A DNA stretch of 6,442 nt from Peptococcaceae bacterium (GTDB lineage Bacteria; Bacillota; Dehalobacteriia; UBA7702). Made by a program: the position numbers and the translations under genes. Location: contig DXZC01000117.1 of NCBI GenBank assembly GCA_019415505.1, forward strand, positions 1-6,442, written 5' to 3'. Below are positions 5,931-6,442 of the stretch, one piece after another (within the stretch, counting starts at the first letter, position 1; every line of letters starts with the position of its first letter). The notes beneath the pieces were generated by a model. It did not search any database, was not told the DNA's origin, and was given only the letters and a program-made list of their open reading frames with translations.

Positions 5931-5972
5931 CCCCTCTGGGGGTACACTAATTATACCATATCCGAAAGCGAA

Positions 5973-6134
5973 ATGAAACAATTACTTTTTATTATTCTCA
6001 TTGCACTTGTAGTACTCAATATTCTTGACGGCGACTTTACCAATCCGTCCTGGTTAGATTATGTTAAGTGGGTTCTTTTTATTCTCTGCTTTGCACTGCT
6101 GGGAAAAGACATTTATGACGAAAAAAGAAGGTGA
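5973..6134 (+). CDS. Small membrane protein, two predicted transmembrane helices
   Basis: This 53-residue protein has two hydrophobic segments: LLFIILIALVVLNIL (4-18) and YVKWVLFILCFALLG (30-44). They are joined by a short polar turn (DGDFTNPSWLD) and followed by a charged tail, DIYDEKRR. It would sit in the cytoplasmic membrane as a hairpin. I do not recognise the family. A small holin-like or membrane-stress protein is possible but unsupported: the gene is divergent from the structural genes and no lysin is visible. The ribosome binding site is weak (GAAAG about four bases upstream). No earlier in-frame start exists close by. Its TGA stop overlaps the ribosome binding site of the next gene, so the two are translationally coupled. 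Confidence 0.65.
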   Translation: MKQLLFIILIALVVLNILDGDFTNPSWLDYVKWVLFILCFALLGKDIYDEKRR

Positions 6135-6138
6135 TTTT

Positions 6139-6336
6139 TTGGAAGCAAAACAAATAAGGCTTTCCCCCAAGAAAAACGGCGCCGGTTATGTAACAAGTTA
6201 TTCTATAAACCTCGGAACCGCTGAAGTTCGGGAGTGTGGATTTTTCTCCAAAGACGGAACTCCTTTACAGCTGGAAAAACTTATTGACAAAGAGAATAAG
6301 CAAATCATTATTAGGTTGGTAGAAACGGAGTCTTAA
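6139..6336 (+). CDS. 65-residue conserved-looking soluble protein, function unknown
   Basis: From TTG at 6139-6141 the protein begins MEAKQIRLSPKKNGAGYVTS and ends NKQIIIRLVETES. It is a small beta-rich protein: an N-terminal basic strand, GYVTSYSINLGTAEVRECGF (16-35), a GTPLQLEKLI turn/helix, and a final strand IIIRL. The layout loosely resembles an AbrB/SpoVT-like swapped-hairpin fold (basic strand, LG-F turn, closing IIIRL strand), but no specific motif proves this. I chose TTG because AAGAAGGTGA, one base from the ideal anti-Shine-Dalgarno complement, ends four bases upstream and overlaps the stop of the membrane-protein gene. The frame is open further up. An ATG at 6115 would overlap that gene by 20 bases and has only a poor binding site. 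The stop falls in a terminator-like hairpin. Confidence 0.72.
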   Translation: MEAKQIRLSPKKNGAGYVTSYSINLGTAEVRECGFFSKDGTPLQLEKLIDKENKQIIIRLVETES

Positions 6337-6347
6337 TGGCTCCGTTT
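6323..6347 (+). terminator. Hairpin over the stop of the 65-aa gene
   Basis: An 8-bp stem (AAACGGAG with CTCCGTTT) and 9-base loop contain the TAA stop. One more T follows and then GC, so on its own it is a weak terminator. It precedes the stronger hairpin at 6354 by seven bases, and the two may act together. Confidence 0.4.
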
Positions 6348-6353
6348 TGCATT

Positions 6354-6386
6354 AAAAAGACACTGCCCATCACAGTGTCTTTTTTT
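6354..6386 (+). terminator. Strong intrinsic terminator of the rightward small-gene unit
   Basis: A stem of AAAAAGACACTG with CAGTGTCTTTTT (12 bp including the A/U base pairs) and a 7-base loop is followed by a run that totals seven T. The A5 on the other side gives a U-run in leftward RNA too, so it may work in both directions. It ends the transcript beginning at the consensus promoter near 5751. Confidence 0.85.
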
Positions 6387-6403
6387 GAAAGGAGGTGCAT
6401 CAA

Positions 6404-6442
6404 ATGAAAAAGCTTTTATCCACTATCCACGCTATCATAATA
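6404..6442 (+). CDS. Start of a small, probably membrane or exported protein (cut by window edge)
   Basis: ATG at 6404 follows an almost perfect AAAGGAGGTG (6388-6397) with good spacing. The 13 visible residues, MKKLLSTIHAIII, have two lysines followed by a hydrophobic run, as in a signal peptide or first transmembrane helix. The gene starts only 17 bases after a strong terminator and no promoter fits between them, so it needs readthrough or is a small start artefact. Function cannot be judged. Confidence 0.6.
   Translation, partial: MKKLLSTIHAIII

Noticed and set aside
6061..6138. Longer 91-residue version of the 65-residue gene from an upstream TTG
   Set aside because: It would overlap most of the second half of the membrane-protein gene and has no binding site, while TTG at 6139 has a near-ideal one.
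1..6442. CRISPR arrays, tRNA genes, insertion sequences, integrase or attachment sites
   Set aside because: No regularly spaced direct repeats, cloverleaf-like sequence, transposase frame, or recombinase gene was seen. Insertion of the GNAT cassette shows no flanking inverted or direct repeats that I could find by eye.

Overview
The window is the packaging and head-assembly start of a tailed (siphophage-type) prophage or phage of a Gram-positive host. Strong AGGAGG-type ribosome binding sites, frequent GTG/TTG starts, and SPP1/PBSX-like gene families and order all point to Bacillota, probably a Clostridia-like lineage. The species cannot be named from this sequence.

Structural module, minus strand, reading right to left: terminase small subunit (TTG start at 5620), terminase large subunit, SPP1 gp6-type portal, a MuF/SPP1 gp7-type minor head protein carrying an extra C-terminal domain, a 64-residue companion gene, two tandem hairpins, then a GP20-type scaffold protein running off the left edge. 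The terminase-to-companion genes overlap or nearly touch and read as one operon. The terminase cuts and pumps DNA through the portal, the MuF protein sits at the portal inside the head, and the scaffold guides assembly of the capsid protein expected just beyond the window.

The most interesting part is the 3' end of the MuF gene plus the 64-residue gene (about 745-1552). The MuF protein seems to end naturally near residue 350. It is then extended by about 168 residues that look like a GNAT N-acetyltransferase. Just upstream of this domain, inside the MuF reading frame, lie a promoter-like sequence (TTGAAT, 17 bp, extended -10 TGGTATAAT), a Shine-Dalgarno-like AAGGTGG and an in-frame ATG. The 64-residue gene is translationally coupled to the end of the GNAT domain and is followed at once by a terminator-like hairpin. 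Hand-counted GC falls from about 53% in sampled MuF lines to about 39% in sampled lines of the GNAT and companion region. The simplest reading is that a complete promoter-GNAT-partner-terminator cassette has been fused in frame to a virion protein. This resembles the MuF polymorphic toxins of temperate phages, in which a C-terminal effector is followed by an immunity gene.

Right end, plus strand, divergent from the structural operon: a bidirectional terminator-like hairpin, an exact consensus promoter (TTGACA-17-TATAAT) with an inverted repeat in its spacer, then three small genes too poorly known to name. They encode a 38-residue amphipathic/basic peptide whose stop codon sits in the loop of a strong hairpin, a 53-residue two-helix membrane protein, and a 65-residue soluble protein. 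A strong terminator and the first 13 codons of another small gene follow. There is no gene-free stretch above 300 bases; the two longest gaps (603-796 and 5633-5804) hold the hairpins and promoter listed.
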